Origin: Hydrogenophaga taeniospiralis CCUG 15921
GTDB taxonomy: Bacteria; Pseudomonadota; Gammaproteobacteria; Burkholderiales; Burkholderiaceae_C
Direction: 5' to 3'
DNA: 64,000 nt
NCBI RefSeq assembly: GCF_001592305.1
Contig: NZ_BCWR01000008.1
Location: 171,381-235,380, forward strand
The notes under the pieces are model-generated. The model was not told where the DNA came from and did no database searches. It was given only the letters and a program-made list of their open reading frames with translations. Numbering within the stretch: position 1 is the stretch's first letter; every line of letters starts with the position of its first letter. A program made the position numbers and the translations under genes. Below, piece after piece: positions 18,432-25,377 of this stretch.

Positions 18432-18875
18432 TCAGAACAATTCGATGGAACCCGCGTCCATCTCGCTTTGGGTCACCGGGCTGGGGCGCTCGGGCACCGG
18501 GTCCAGGCAGATCGGCAGCTCGCCTTCTTCCGGTTCCATGGTCTCGTCGGCCAGCTTCCAGGCACAGCCTTGAAGAATCTTGCCGGTGTGCACCAGCAGC
18601 TGGGTCGCCATGTCGTGGAACTGCAGTTCGGTCACGGCCTGGTGCAGGCTGTGGCGGATGCGGCTCAGGTCTTCGTCGTCGTGGCGCGCGAGGTGGGCCA
18701 GCGCATGGTTGGCGGAGCCGAAACGCTCCAGCAGATTGCCCGTGGCGTGGTCCAGCAGGCCTTCGAGGCGCTGCAGATCGGTCATGGCCATGAGCAGGGC
18801 GTCCTGCACGTCGGCCACCAGACTCACGGGCAGCGAGACGGACGGCTGGGGCTGTGGCATCGTCGGTTGGTCCAT
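18432..18875 (-). CDS. short CheZ-like protein, putative CheY phosphatase
   Basis: A 147-residue, predominantly helical protein upstream of cheY1 on the same strand. The segment ELQFHDMATQLLVHTGKIL aligns with the CheZ catalytic helix; the bona fide CheZ at 47226 has MAQDFHDLTGQVIGRVV. The spacing D-x-x-x-Q, the CheZ-type dephosphorylation pair (Asp143/Gln147 in E. coli), is kept. It is about 55 residues shorter than that CheZ and has a Pro-rich N-terminus. The C-terminus GSIELF matches the CheD tail. A phosphatase role toward CheY1 is inferred from motif and context. The ATG at 18875 is chosen because the next upstream reading would run through the promoter and a divergent gene. Confidence 0.65.
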   Translation of the reverse strand: MDQPTMPQPQPSVSLPVSLVADVQDALLMAMTDLQRLEGLLDHATGNLLERFGSANHALAHLARHDDEDLSRIRHSLHQAVTELQFHDMATQLLVHTGKILQGCAWKLADETMEPEEGELPICLDPVPERPSPVTQSEMDAGSIELF

Positions 18876-18944
18876 GGTGTGGGCTAGGTGTGGCCTGGCG
18901 GTTGGAGGGCGGGCATTACAATTTTCCCGACCTGTGACCCTCTG

Positions 18945-18970
18945 TATCGGCAGATTACGGGCCGAATTCA
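18945..18970 (-). promoter_or_regulatory. putative sigma-28 promoter for the CheZ-like gene
   Basis: Minus strand: weak -35 TGAAT, a 14-nt spacer, then a strong -10 GCCGATA (18945-18951), about 70 bp before the CheZ-like ATG. GCCGATA is the textbook FliA -10 core; the -35 is poor. Confidence 0.5.
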
Positions 18971-19040
18971 GCACCATTTCCCGGCGTTGCCCACGCGTCC
19001 TTGCAGGGTGCGCCCTACCAGGCGTCCAATCCGTCACACC

Positions 19041-20192
19041 ATGAACGCAGCGCCCACCCCCAGCGACCGACCCCCGGTCCGCATCCTGCATCTGGAAGAC
19101 TCGCGGGTGGACCACGCGCTGGTCAAGTTCGCCCTGCAGCGCAGCCAGATGCCCTGCGAGCTCACCCTGGTGGACACGCTCGACGACTTCCGCCGGGAAC
19201 TGGGCAGCGGGCAGTACGACATCGTGCTGGCCGACTACCACCTGCCCGGTTTCACTGGCCTGGACGCCTGGGAGGTGGCCGCGCAGACCCACAGCGAGCT
19301 TCCGTTCGTGATCCTCTCCGGTGCCATCGGCGAGACCGCCGCGGTCGATGCCATGCACCGCGGCGTGAGCGACTACCTGCTCAAGGACAGCATGCACCGG
19401 CTGTCGCACGTGATCGAGCGCGCCCTGGAAGTGAGCGAGACCCGCCGCGCCAAGGCCCGTGCCGACGCCGAGCTGTCCGACTCGCGGCACCGGCTGGCCG
19501 AGCTCGCCGAACACCTGCAGACCAGCATCGAACAGGAGCGAGCCGACATCGCCCGCGAAATCCACGACGACATCGGCGGCGCCCTGGCCGCCGTGAAGCT
19601 CGACCTGGCCTGGGTCGGGCGCCGCGTGGCCGACGAAGAAATCCGCGCCCACGTGAACAGCGCCCTGGAAATGCTGCAGCACGCGCTGGGCGCGAGCCAG
19701 CGCATCATGATGAACCTGCGCCCGCCCATCCTCGACCAGGGGCTGGTGGCGGCGGTGCAGTGGCTGGCGTCCAGCTTCGAGCGGCGCACCGGCCACCGCG
19801 TGCTGGTGCGCCGCTCGTCCGAATTCATCGACGTGCCGCGCGAGGTGCAACTGGTGGCCTACCGCACGGCGCAGGAAGCCCTGACCAACGTCGGCAAGCA
19901 CGCGCAGGCCAGCGTGGTCGAGATCGACCTGAACGACCGCGAAGGGGTGCTGACCCTGGAAGTGAAAGACAACGGCCAGGGCATGGGCCCCGAAGCGCTG
20001 CGCAAGGCCAAGTCGTTTGGCCTGCTCGGGCTCAAGGAGCGCGCCGAAAAGGTGGACGGCTGGCTCGACGTCAGCTCTTCACCCCGGGGCACCTCGGTCA
20101 TTCTGTCGGTGCCGCTGCGCGCATCGGCGAACCCCGACAATGCAGACGCTGGCAAGGAGGAACGAGACCATGATCAAGGTGATTTTGTGTGA
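19041..20192 (+). CDS. REC-domain NarX/DesK-type histidine kinase
   Basis: A 383-residue cytoplasmic protein. The N-terminal receiver domain (about 12-130) has Glu19-Asp20 and phosphorylation site Asp65 (VLADYHLPG). A coiled coil (about 140-170) leads to a HisKA_3 dimerisation domain with His175 in ADIAREIHDDIGGALAAVKL, and an ATPase domain with AQEALTNVGKHA, DNGQGM and GLLGLKERAEKVDG. No membrane segment is seen, so the input is probably phosphorylation of the receiver domain, perhaps by CheA or another kinase. Its 3' end overlaps the next gene by 23 bp; that NarL-type regulator is the likely partner. It is divergent from the CheZ-like gene. Confidence 0.87.
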   Translation: MNAAPTPSDRPPVRILHLEDSRVDHALVKFALQRSQMPCELTLVDTLDDFRRELGSGQYDIVLADYHLPGFTGLDAWEVAAQTHSELPFVILSGAIGETAAVDAMHRGVSDYLLKDSMHRLSHVIERALEVSETRRAKARADAELSDSRHRLAELAEHLQTSIEQERADIAREIHDDIGGALAAVKLDLAWVGRRVADEEIRAHVNSALEMLQHALGASQRIMMNLRPPILDQGLVAAVQWLASSFERRTGHRVLVRRSSEFIDVPREVQLVAYRTAQEALTNVGKHAQASVVEIDLNDREGVLTLEVKDNGQGMGPEALRKAKSFGLLGLKERAEKVDGWLDVSSSPRGTSVILSVPLRASANPDNADAGKEERDHDQGDFV

Positions 20193-20799
20193 CGACCACG
20201 CGATGGTGCGCCGCGGCATCCGCGACACCATCGCCGAGGCGGTGGACATCCAGGTGGTGGGCGAAGCCGGCAGCTACCCCGAGCTGCGTGAACTGCTGCG
20301 CAAGACCCCGTGCGACGTGCTGGTGCTCGATCTGAACATGCCCGGGCGCGGTGGGCTGGAAGTGCTGGCCGCCCTGCGCGAAGAGGGCTCACCGGTCAAG
20401 ACCCTCGTGGTCTCCATGTACCCGGAAGACCAGTACGCCATCCGCTGCCTGCGCGCCGGCGCGCGTGGTTACCTGAACAAGGCGGGCGAGCCGGCCGAAC
20501 TGGTGAACGCCGTGCGCACCGTGCAGCAGGGTCGCAAATACGTCACGGCCGACGTGGCGCAGATGCTGGTGGACAACCTCAGCGCGCCCGAAAGCGAAGA
20601 GCTGCACGCCAGCCTGTCCGAGCGCGAACTGCAGACCCTGCAGAAGATCGCCACCGGCAAGAAACTCTCCGAGATCGCCGAAGAACTCATGCTCAGCCCC
20701 AAGACCGTGAGCGTGTACCGCGCGCGCGTGCTGGAAAAACTGCACATGAGCAACAACGCGGAACTGACGGTCTACGCGATCCGCAACAGCCTGGTTTGA
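20170..20799 (+). CDS. NarL/FixJ-family response regulator
   Basis: A 209-residue regulator. Receiver domain with Asp8-Asp9 (LCDDHAMVRRG) and phosphorylation site Asp54 (VLVLDLNMPGRGG), then a LuxR-type HTH (about 145-205, LSERELQTLQKIATGKKLSE and LSPKTVSVYRARVLEKL). ATG at 20170 is preceded by AAGGAGG at the right spacing. The gene overlaps the preceding HisKA_3 kinase, forming a two-component system at the edge of the chemotaxis cluster. Its target genes are unknown. Confidence 0.9.
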   Translation: MIKVILCDDHAMVRRGIRDTIAEAVDIQVVGEAGSYPELRELLRKTPCDVLVLDLNMPGRGGLEVLAALREEGSPVKTLVVSMYPEDQYAIRCLRAGARGYLNKAGEPAELVNAVRTVQQGRKYVTADVAQMLVDNLSAPESEELHASLSERELQTLQKIATGKKLSEIAEELMLSPKTVSVYRARVLEKLHMSNNAELTVYAIRNSLV

Positions 20800-20884
20800 G
20801 GGTGGCGGTTCCGGCTGACGGTCTGCACCATCCGCAATAACCTCGCGCAGCCGCCTTCCCTGGCCGCTCCGGCATACTGGCCCG

Positions 20885-22465
20885 ATGGTGCCATCCCACT
20901 CGATCTGGAGCCCCCTGCGACAACCCGCCTTTCGGGGGCTCTGGGTGTGTGGCGGGGTCTTTTTCATTGGCGCGGGCATGCAGACCATGGCCGCGGCCTG
21001 GCTCATGGTGGAGCTCACCGGCTCGTCCTTCCTGGCCGCGCTGGTGCAGACGGCCGTGTTCCTGCCCATGTTCCTGCTGGCGCTGCCCGCCGGCGTGCTG
21101 GCCGACACCACCGACCGGCGCCGCCTGATCTCGGGCGCGCTGATCGCGCAGGTGGGTGCCTGCGCCCTGCTGGCCGCGCTGGTGCTGGCCGGCTGGGGCG
21201 GGCCGGCCTCGGTGCTGTTCCTGGTGTTCGTCTGCGGCTGCTGCACGGCCGTGCTCACGCCGGCCTGGAACTCCTCGGTGATCGACCCGGTGCCGCGCGA
21301 CGAGTGGCCGCAGGCCATCACCGCCATCGGCATCGCCTACAACGCGGCGCGCGCCATCGGCCCCACGCTGGCCGGCCTGCTGTTCGCGCGGTTGGGCGCG
21401 GGCTGGGTGTTCGTGGTCACGGTGTTCACCACGCTGGTGATGTGGGAGTCGATCCGCCGCTGGCCGCCGCGAGCGCACCCGCCGTCGAGCCTGCCGGCCG
21501 AGCGGCTGTGGGGCGGCACCCTGAGCGGCCTGCGGTTCGCCTGGCACTCGCGCATGATCCTGGCGCAGCTGGTGCGCGTGATGGCCTTCAGCGCCGCCGG
21601 CTCGGCGCTGTGGGCGCTGCTGCCGGTGATCGCGCAGCGCCAGCTCGGCACCGGCGCCGAAGGCTTCGGCCTGCTCATGGGCTGCCTGGGCACCGGCGCG
21701 GTGGCCTCGGGCCTGGTGATCGGGCGCGTGCGGGCCCGCTTCGGGCTCGACGGCATCGTGGCCGTCAGTTGCGCGGCGTTTGCCGCCGTCATGCTGGTGG
21801 CGGCCTGGGTGCGCGTGCCGCTGCTGGTGTACGCCGCCATGGCCGTGGGCGGCGCGGCCTGGATGGCCACCATGTCCACCTTCAACACCGCCACCCAGGC
21901 CAGCGCGCCGCCCTGGGTGCGCTCGCGCGCGGTGGCGCTGCACATCGTCTCCGCGCTGGGCGCGTTTGCCATCGGCTCGGCGTTCTGGGGCGCGGTGTCC
22001 GACATCGCCGGCCTGACCGCCGCGCTCTCAGCGGCCGGTGTGCTCATGGCCGCGGGCCTGCTGCTGGCGCGCCCGTTTCCGCTGCGCGTGGGCGAGGCGC
22101 ACGACGTGACCCAGGGCACGCCCTGGGACGAACTGTTCGTGGAAGCCGAGCCCAGCCCCGAGGCCGGCCCGGTGGCGGTGGAGGTGGGCTACCGCATCCG
22201 CCCCGGTGAAGACAAGGCCTTCCTCGACACCATCGCCCGCATGAAGGCCCCGCGCCGGCGCGACGGCGCCACCTTCTGGCGCATCTACAAAGACCTGGGC
22301 GAACCCTCGCGCTATGTGGAGCGCTTCATCGTCGCCTCGTGGGCCGACTACCTGCACCAGCGCGCCCGCGCCACCCTGGCCGACGGCGCGATCGAAGCCG
22401 AGGTGCGCGCCTTCCTGGCGCCGGGCGAGGCCGCGCGCATGTCGCACTACATTGCCGAGCGCTGA
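20885..22465 (+). CDS. MFS exporter with C-terminal antibiotic-monooxygenase-like domain
   Basis: A 526-residue protein. Residues 1-405 form a 12-helix MFS_3/EntS-type transporter (FRGLWVCGGVFFIGAGMQTM at the first helix, LADTTDRRRLISG between helices 2 and 3). The last 110 residues (VGYRIRPGEDKAFLDTIARM onward, WRIYKDLGEPSRYVERFIV) look like a soluble dimeric alpha/beta-barrel (ABM-like) tail, an architecture known for this MFS subgroup. The substrate is unknown; relatives export siderophores or drugs. ATG at 20885 precedes a normal cytoplasmic N-terminus. Confidence 0.82.
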   Translation: MVPSHSIWSPLRQPAFRGLWVCGGVFFIGAGMQTMAAAWLMVELTGSSFLAALVQTAVFLPMFLLALPAGVLADTTDRRRLISGALIAQVGACALLAALVLAGWGGPASVLFLVFVCGCCTAVLTPAWNSSVIDPVPRDEWPQAITAIGIAYNAARAIGPTLAGLLFARLGAGWVFVVTVFTTLVMWESIRRWPPRAHPPSSLPAERLWGGTLSGLRFAWHSRMILAQLVRVMAFSAAGSALWALLPVIAQRQLGTGAEGFGLLMGCLGTGAVASGLVIGRVRARFGLDGIVAVSCAAFAAVMLVAAWVRVPLLVYAAMAVGGAAWMATMSTFNTATQASAPPWVRSRAVALHIVSALGAFAIGSAFWGAVSDIAGLTAALSAAGVLMAAGLLLARPFPLRVGEAHDVTQGTPWDELFVEAEPSPEAGPVAVEVGYRIRPGEDKAFLDTIARMKAPRRRDGATFWRIYKDLGEPSRYVERFIVASWADYLHQRARATLADGAIEAEVRAFLAPGEAARMSHYIAER

Positions 22466-22488
22466 AGCGCCGAACCCCTGGAGCCTTG

Positions 22489-22950
22489 ATGAACGCACTT
22501 GAACTGAAGATACCGCCCGTGGCCCTGGCGCTGCTGGTGGGCGCGGCCATGTGGGGCGTGGCGGTGTGGGTGCCCGGGCAGGCCGGGCCGCTGCCCCGCC
22601 TGCCGGCGGTGGCGCTGCTGCTCGTGCTGGCCGGCGCGCTCGTGGCCGTGCTCGGGGTGGCGTCGTTCCGGCGGGCGAAGACCACCGTCAACCCGACCAC
22701 GCCCGGGGCCGCGTCCGCGCTGGTGGACAGCGGCATCTACCGCTACAGCCGCAACCCCATGTACCTGGGCCTGCTGCTCGTGCTGTCCGGGTGGGGCCTG
22801 TGGCTGGCCCACGCGCTGGCGCTGCTCGGGCTGCCGGCCTTCGTGGTGTACATGAACCGCTTCCAGATCGCCCCGGAAGAGCGGGCACTTACTGCGGTGT
22901 TTGGCGACGCGTTCACCGCCTACCGGCAGAAGGTGCGGCGGTGGATATGA
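22489..22950 (+). CDS. isoprenylcysteine/phospholipid methyltransferase-like membrane protein
   Basis: A 153-residue protein with about four membrane helices and the ICMT/PEMT signature: GIYRYSRNPMYLGLLLVL, then PEERALTAVFGDAFTAYRQ near the C-terminus. In the family a SAM-dependent methyl group is moved to a lipid or prenylated group; the bacterial substrate is undefined. The stop overlaps the next gene's ATG (ATGA at 22947), so the pair is translationally coupled. Confidence 0.82.
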   Translation: MNALELKIPPVALALLVGAAMWGVAVWVPGQAGPLPRLPAVALLLVLAGALVAVLGVASFRRAKTTVNPTTPGAASALVDSGIYRYSRNPMYLGLLLVLSGWGLWLAHALALLGLPAFVVYMNRFQIAPEERALTAVFGDAFTAYRQKVRRWI

Positions 22951-23402
22951 AGCCAGGGTTTCCCCTGCCGCTGTTGCGTGGGCTGTGGGCGGCGTGGCTG
23001 CTGGGCGCGTTGCTGTTGCTTGCCGCCTGCGGCAAAGACGACCCGCAGGCCCGGCTGGAGGCGGCGGTACAGCAGCTGCAAGACAACCTGGAGGCGCGCG
23101 ACAGCGGCGCCGTGCTCGACCAGCTGGACAAACGCTTCCGCGCCCAGGACGAGTTCGACGCGCAATGGGCGCGCAAGACCATGCTGCTGCTGTTCCACCG
23201 CTACGCCCAGGTCAAGGTGGTTTCGCTCGGAAGCCAGACCCGCGTCGACCCCGGCTCACCGCTCACCGGCCACACCGAAGCCCAGCTGCTGATCACCGGC
23301 GCGCAAGGCCTGATCCCCGAGCGGGTCACGCCCTACACCGTGCGGCTGGAGTGGCGGCGCGACGGGGACGACTGGAAGCTGTATGACTTGAAGTGGGAGT
23401 GA
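22947..23402 (+). CDS. small lipoprotein of unknown function
   Basis: A 151-residue protein with a signal sequence and lipobox LLAAC giving acylated Cys28. The mature part begins with a predicted helix (ARLEAAVQQLQDNLEARDSG) and ends in a beta-rich region, YTVRLEWRRDGDDWKLYDLKW, a shape seen in SnoaL/NTF2-like lipoproteins. It is coupled to the upstream methyltransferase-like gene. No specific function is assigned. It is the last gene before the accessory island. Confidence 0.72.
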   Translation: MKPGFPLPLLRGLWAAWLLGALLLLAACGKDDPQARLEAAVQQLQDNLEARDSGAVLDQLDKRFRAQDEFDAQWARKTMLLLFHRYAQVKVVSLGSQTRVDPGSPLTGHTEAQLLITGAQGLIPERVTPYTVRLEWRRDGDDWKLYDLKWE

Positions 23403-23479
23403 GGCTGGGGGAGTTGGCTGATTGGGTGTGCTGTGCCCAGTGCCTGCTGAGGCACTGGATTACCGCACTAGCGAACTGC

Positions 23480-23899
23480 CTACTTAATGACCAGTTGTTC
23501 CTCATCATTCCCCAGTGGCCTGAACCTCTTACAGGCCTCTAGCGGCTTTTCGCGCTTCAAGTTTTCCTGGCAAAACCTGACGTACGCTGCGGCTGTCTCG
23601 GCGCGGTCTTCTCTTCGTTGATTTTCGGCGCGTTGGTGCTGCGCTTGCCTATGGGCATTCTCTGCGATCGGGTAGCCGGGAAGGACGACAAAGTAGATCA
23701 ATGCGACTACCCACTTCAAAAGATACGCCTTGTGGGTTCGAGACTCGCTGCGTGCAAGCCATACCAGAACAACCATCGCTCCCGCACCATAAAGTGCGAG
23801 CGTGATGACCAGCCCCATGAGATCGAAGTACACAGGCCCAGCTGCGTACGCGATGGAGGGCGCGAATAGGAAGAGGGATAGTCTTGAGTTACGTGTCAT
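23480..23899 (-). CDS. small membrane protein of unknown function (island)
   Basis: A 139-residue protein I do not recognise. After a hydrophobic N-terminus (MTRNSRLSLFLFAPSIAYA, possibly a signal peptide) come two likely membrane segments (DLMGLVITLALYGAGAMVVLV and LLKWVVALIYFVVLPGY), then a charged, Arg/Gln-rich cytoplasmic or periplasmic helix with two cysteines. Codon use is less GC-biased than in neighbouring flagellar genes. It is the promoter-distal gene of the island on the minus strand, 206 bp after the SH3 protein. It might be an unrelated cargo gene. Confidence 0.55.
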   Translation of the reverse strand: MTRNSRLSLFLFAPSIAYAAGPVYFDLMGLVITLALYGAGAMVVLVWLARSESRTHKAYLLKWVVALIYFVVLPGYPIAENAHRQAQHQRAENQRREDRAETAAAYVRFCQENLKREKPLEACKRFRPLGNDEEQLVIK

Positions 23900-24016
23900 G
23901 CGTGCCTGCAAAGAATTGGACTTGCGCGAAGTGCTTCGAATGCCGCTTCTGGCCGACACTGGTCAGCCGCGACGGCTCCATGTCGACCCATTCCGGAGTT
24001 TTTCGGGTACAAGCCG

Positions 24017-24044
24017 AAAAAACCGAATACACGGCAGCCTTCGG
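24017..24044 (-). terminator. possible rho-independent terminator after the SH3 gene
   Basis: On the minus strand CCGAA ... TTCGG (5-bp stem, about 12-nt loop) is followed by six T. It is a weak stem, but the T-run is clear in an otherwise GC-rich region. It lies about 60 bp beyond the stop of the SH3 protein gene. Confidence 0.35.
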
Positions 24045-24105
24045 GTGATGCGACTTGCCTTTGAGGCTCGTATGGGTTGCGGTGGGCTTCGGCCCATTAG
24101 GTCCC

Positions 24106-25356
24106 CTACGGCTTAGCCTTGGAATAGTTGGCAGGCACACGCTCCAGGTACTTCTTCAAGACCCAGCCAGTGCGGTACTCCTCGTGCAGCCAGTGGTAGT
24201 ACTCGACCTCTACCCACTTACCGTCTTTGTCAATGGCTCGCACCACTTCGTTGGGCATGAGCATCCCCTCCACGGCAGATCCGTACTTGGGTTTTGAGCG
24301 AACAGTGACGGTGCGATCACGCACGACAAAACGCTCTTCCTGGGCTTTGGCAGCCTGTTCCAAAGCTTGCTCAACCAAGCGATTGAGGCTTTCAAGCTGA
24401 CGCCGTTGCTTGGCGGCCTCCTCGTCGTTCTTGGCCTGTTGCGCTGCCCCTGCAGCGTCTTGATAGTAGAAAATTTGGATCGTCATCCAAATGCCGATGA
24501 AGGCTAGCAGCAAGCTAACCAGGGCTACGGCGTCAGCCTGCTTGCGGCTTAAAAGCCCCTTCTCAGGTGCCTCTGTGGGCTCGTGCAAAGAACCATTGGG
24601 CTCAATACCCAAATAGGCCAGTTGCTCTTCCAAGCCCTCTTGACCCAAGAGCGTTGCCAATGCGGCAGCTGAGCCCCAGTCGATGGTGGGAAGGGCCACC
24701 TTACCGATCTGATCTTGGAGCCCCTTGAGTGAACCCACAAGATTCAGCAGCTCAGGGGACACCCTCCACTGTTTGTTGATCTGCTCGAAGTCTTTGAGGT
24801 GCTGACTGATGGCACTACCAAGCTTCAAGCCTTCAAAAGCACTGCGGGTTTGAGCCTGAGTCTCCTCCATCTGCTGGGCCCACATCTTGGCGACTGAGCC
24901 AACACCCGAGAGGCCAGAGAGCACGTCCTTGAACTGATCTCGAATCGTCGTGGCACCCATGGCTGTGACTTTGAAGAGCTGCGTGGTGCCGTCATCGAGC
25001 ATGAAGCTCTTACGAATGTCCGCCAAGGGTTCGAGCATCTTGCGGACATGTGCTTGCTGCGCACTTTGGGATTCCTGCCAGGCCTTGATGGCCTGAGTTG
25101 CGGGCAACGTAGTCGCCATGAGCTCCTTGTACTGCTGACCGATCAGGGATGTGGCCGAGCGAACGTGCTCCACGTCTTTGGAGATTTGCGACCAGGCGGA
25201 ACCTACTTGCGTGAGCTCCTTAAATTGCCGCGCCGCACTCACGCTCTGAGCCAGAGCATCGCGCCACGACGCACGCTCCTGCTCCATCCTCGTCACTTCA
25301 CGTGCGAGGGTGCTGCCAGCTGTTGCCGCTTGAAGTAGTTCTAGATTGGTCCTCAC
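24106..25356 (-). CDS. membrane-anchored coiled-coil protein with bacterial SH3 domain
   Basis: A 416-residue protein. Residues 1-270 are almost wholly helical and Gln/Ala/Glu-rich, with heptad-like stretches and no known domain. One membrane helix (ALVSLLLAFIGIWMTIQIF, about 280-300) is followed by a coiled coil (NDEEAAKQRRQLESLNRLVE) and a C-terminal SH3b domain (VVRDRTVTVRSKPKYGSAVE ... GWVLKKYLERV). SH3b domains often bind peptidoglycan or peptides. The start is GTG at 25356 with AAGGG 8 nt upstream. It lies 21 bp after the DUF262 gene, so the two form an operon. The long helical region might act as a membrane-tethered partner or effector, which is inference only. Confidence 0.72.
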   Translation of the reverse strand: MRTNLELLQAATAGSTLAREVTRMEQERASWRDALAQSVSAARQFKELTQVGSAWSQISKDVEHVRSATSLIGQQYKELMATTLPATQAIKAWQESQSAQQAHVRKMLEPLADIRKSFMLDDGTTQLFKVTAMGATTIRDQFKDVLSGLSGVGSVAKMWAQQMEETQAQTRSAFEGLKLGSAISQHLKDFEQINKQWRVSPELLNLVGSLKGLQDQIGKVALPTIDWGSAAALATLLGQEGLEEQLAYLGIEPNGSLHEPTEAPEKGLLSRKQADAVALVSLLLAFIGIWMTIQIFYYQDAAGAAQQAKNDEEAAKQRRQLESLNRLVEQALEQAAKAQEERFVVRDRTVTVRSKPKYGSAVEGMLMPNEVVRAIDKDGKWVEVEYYHWLHEEYRTGWVLKKYLERVPANYSKAKP

Positions 25357-25377
25357 AGTCAGTGCCCTTCTAGTCGT

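Noticed and set aside
18432..19901. 489-residue version of the CheZ-like protein
   Set aside because: The extension would run antisense through the REC/HisKA_3 kinase gene and across a sigma-28-like promoter. The start at 18875 gives a compact protein.
23900..24105. attC/integron-type recombination site in the island gap
   Set aside because: A GGGCCGAAGCCC hairpin is present, but the core sites needed for attC are not recognisable and there is no integrase.
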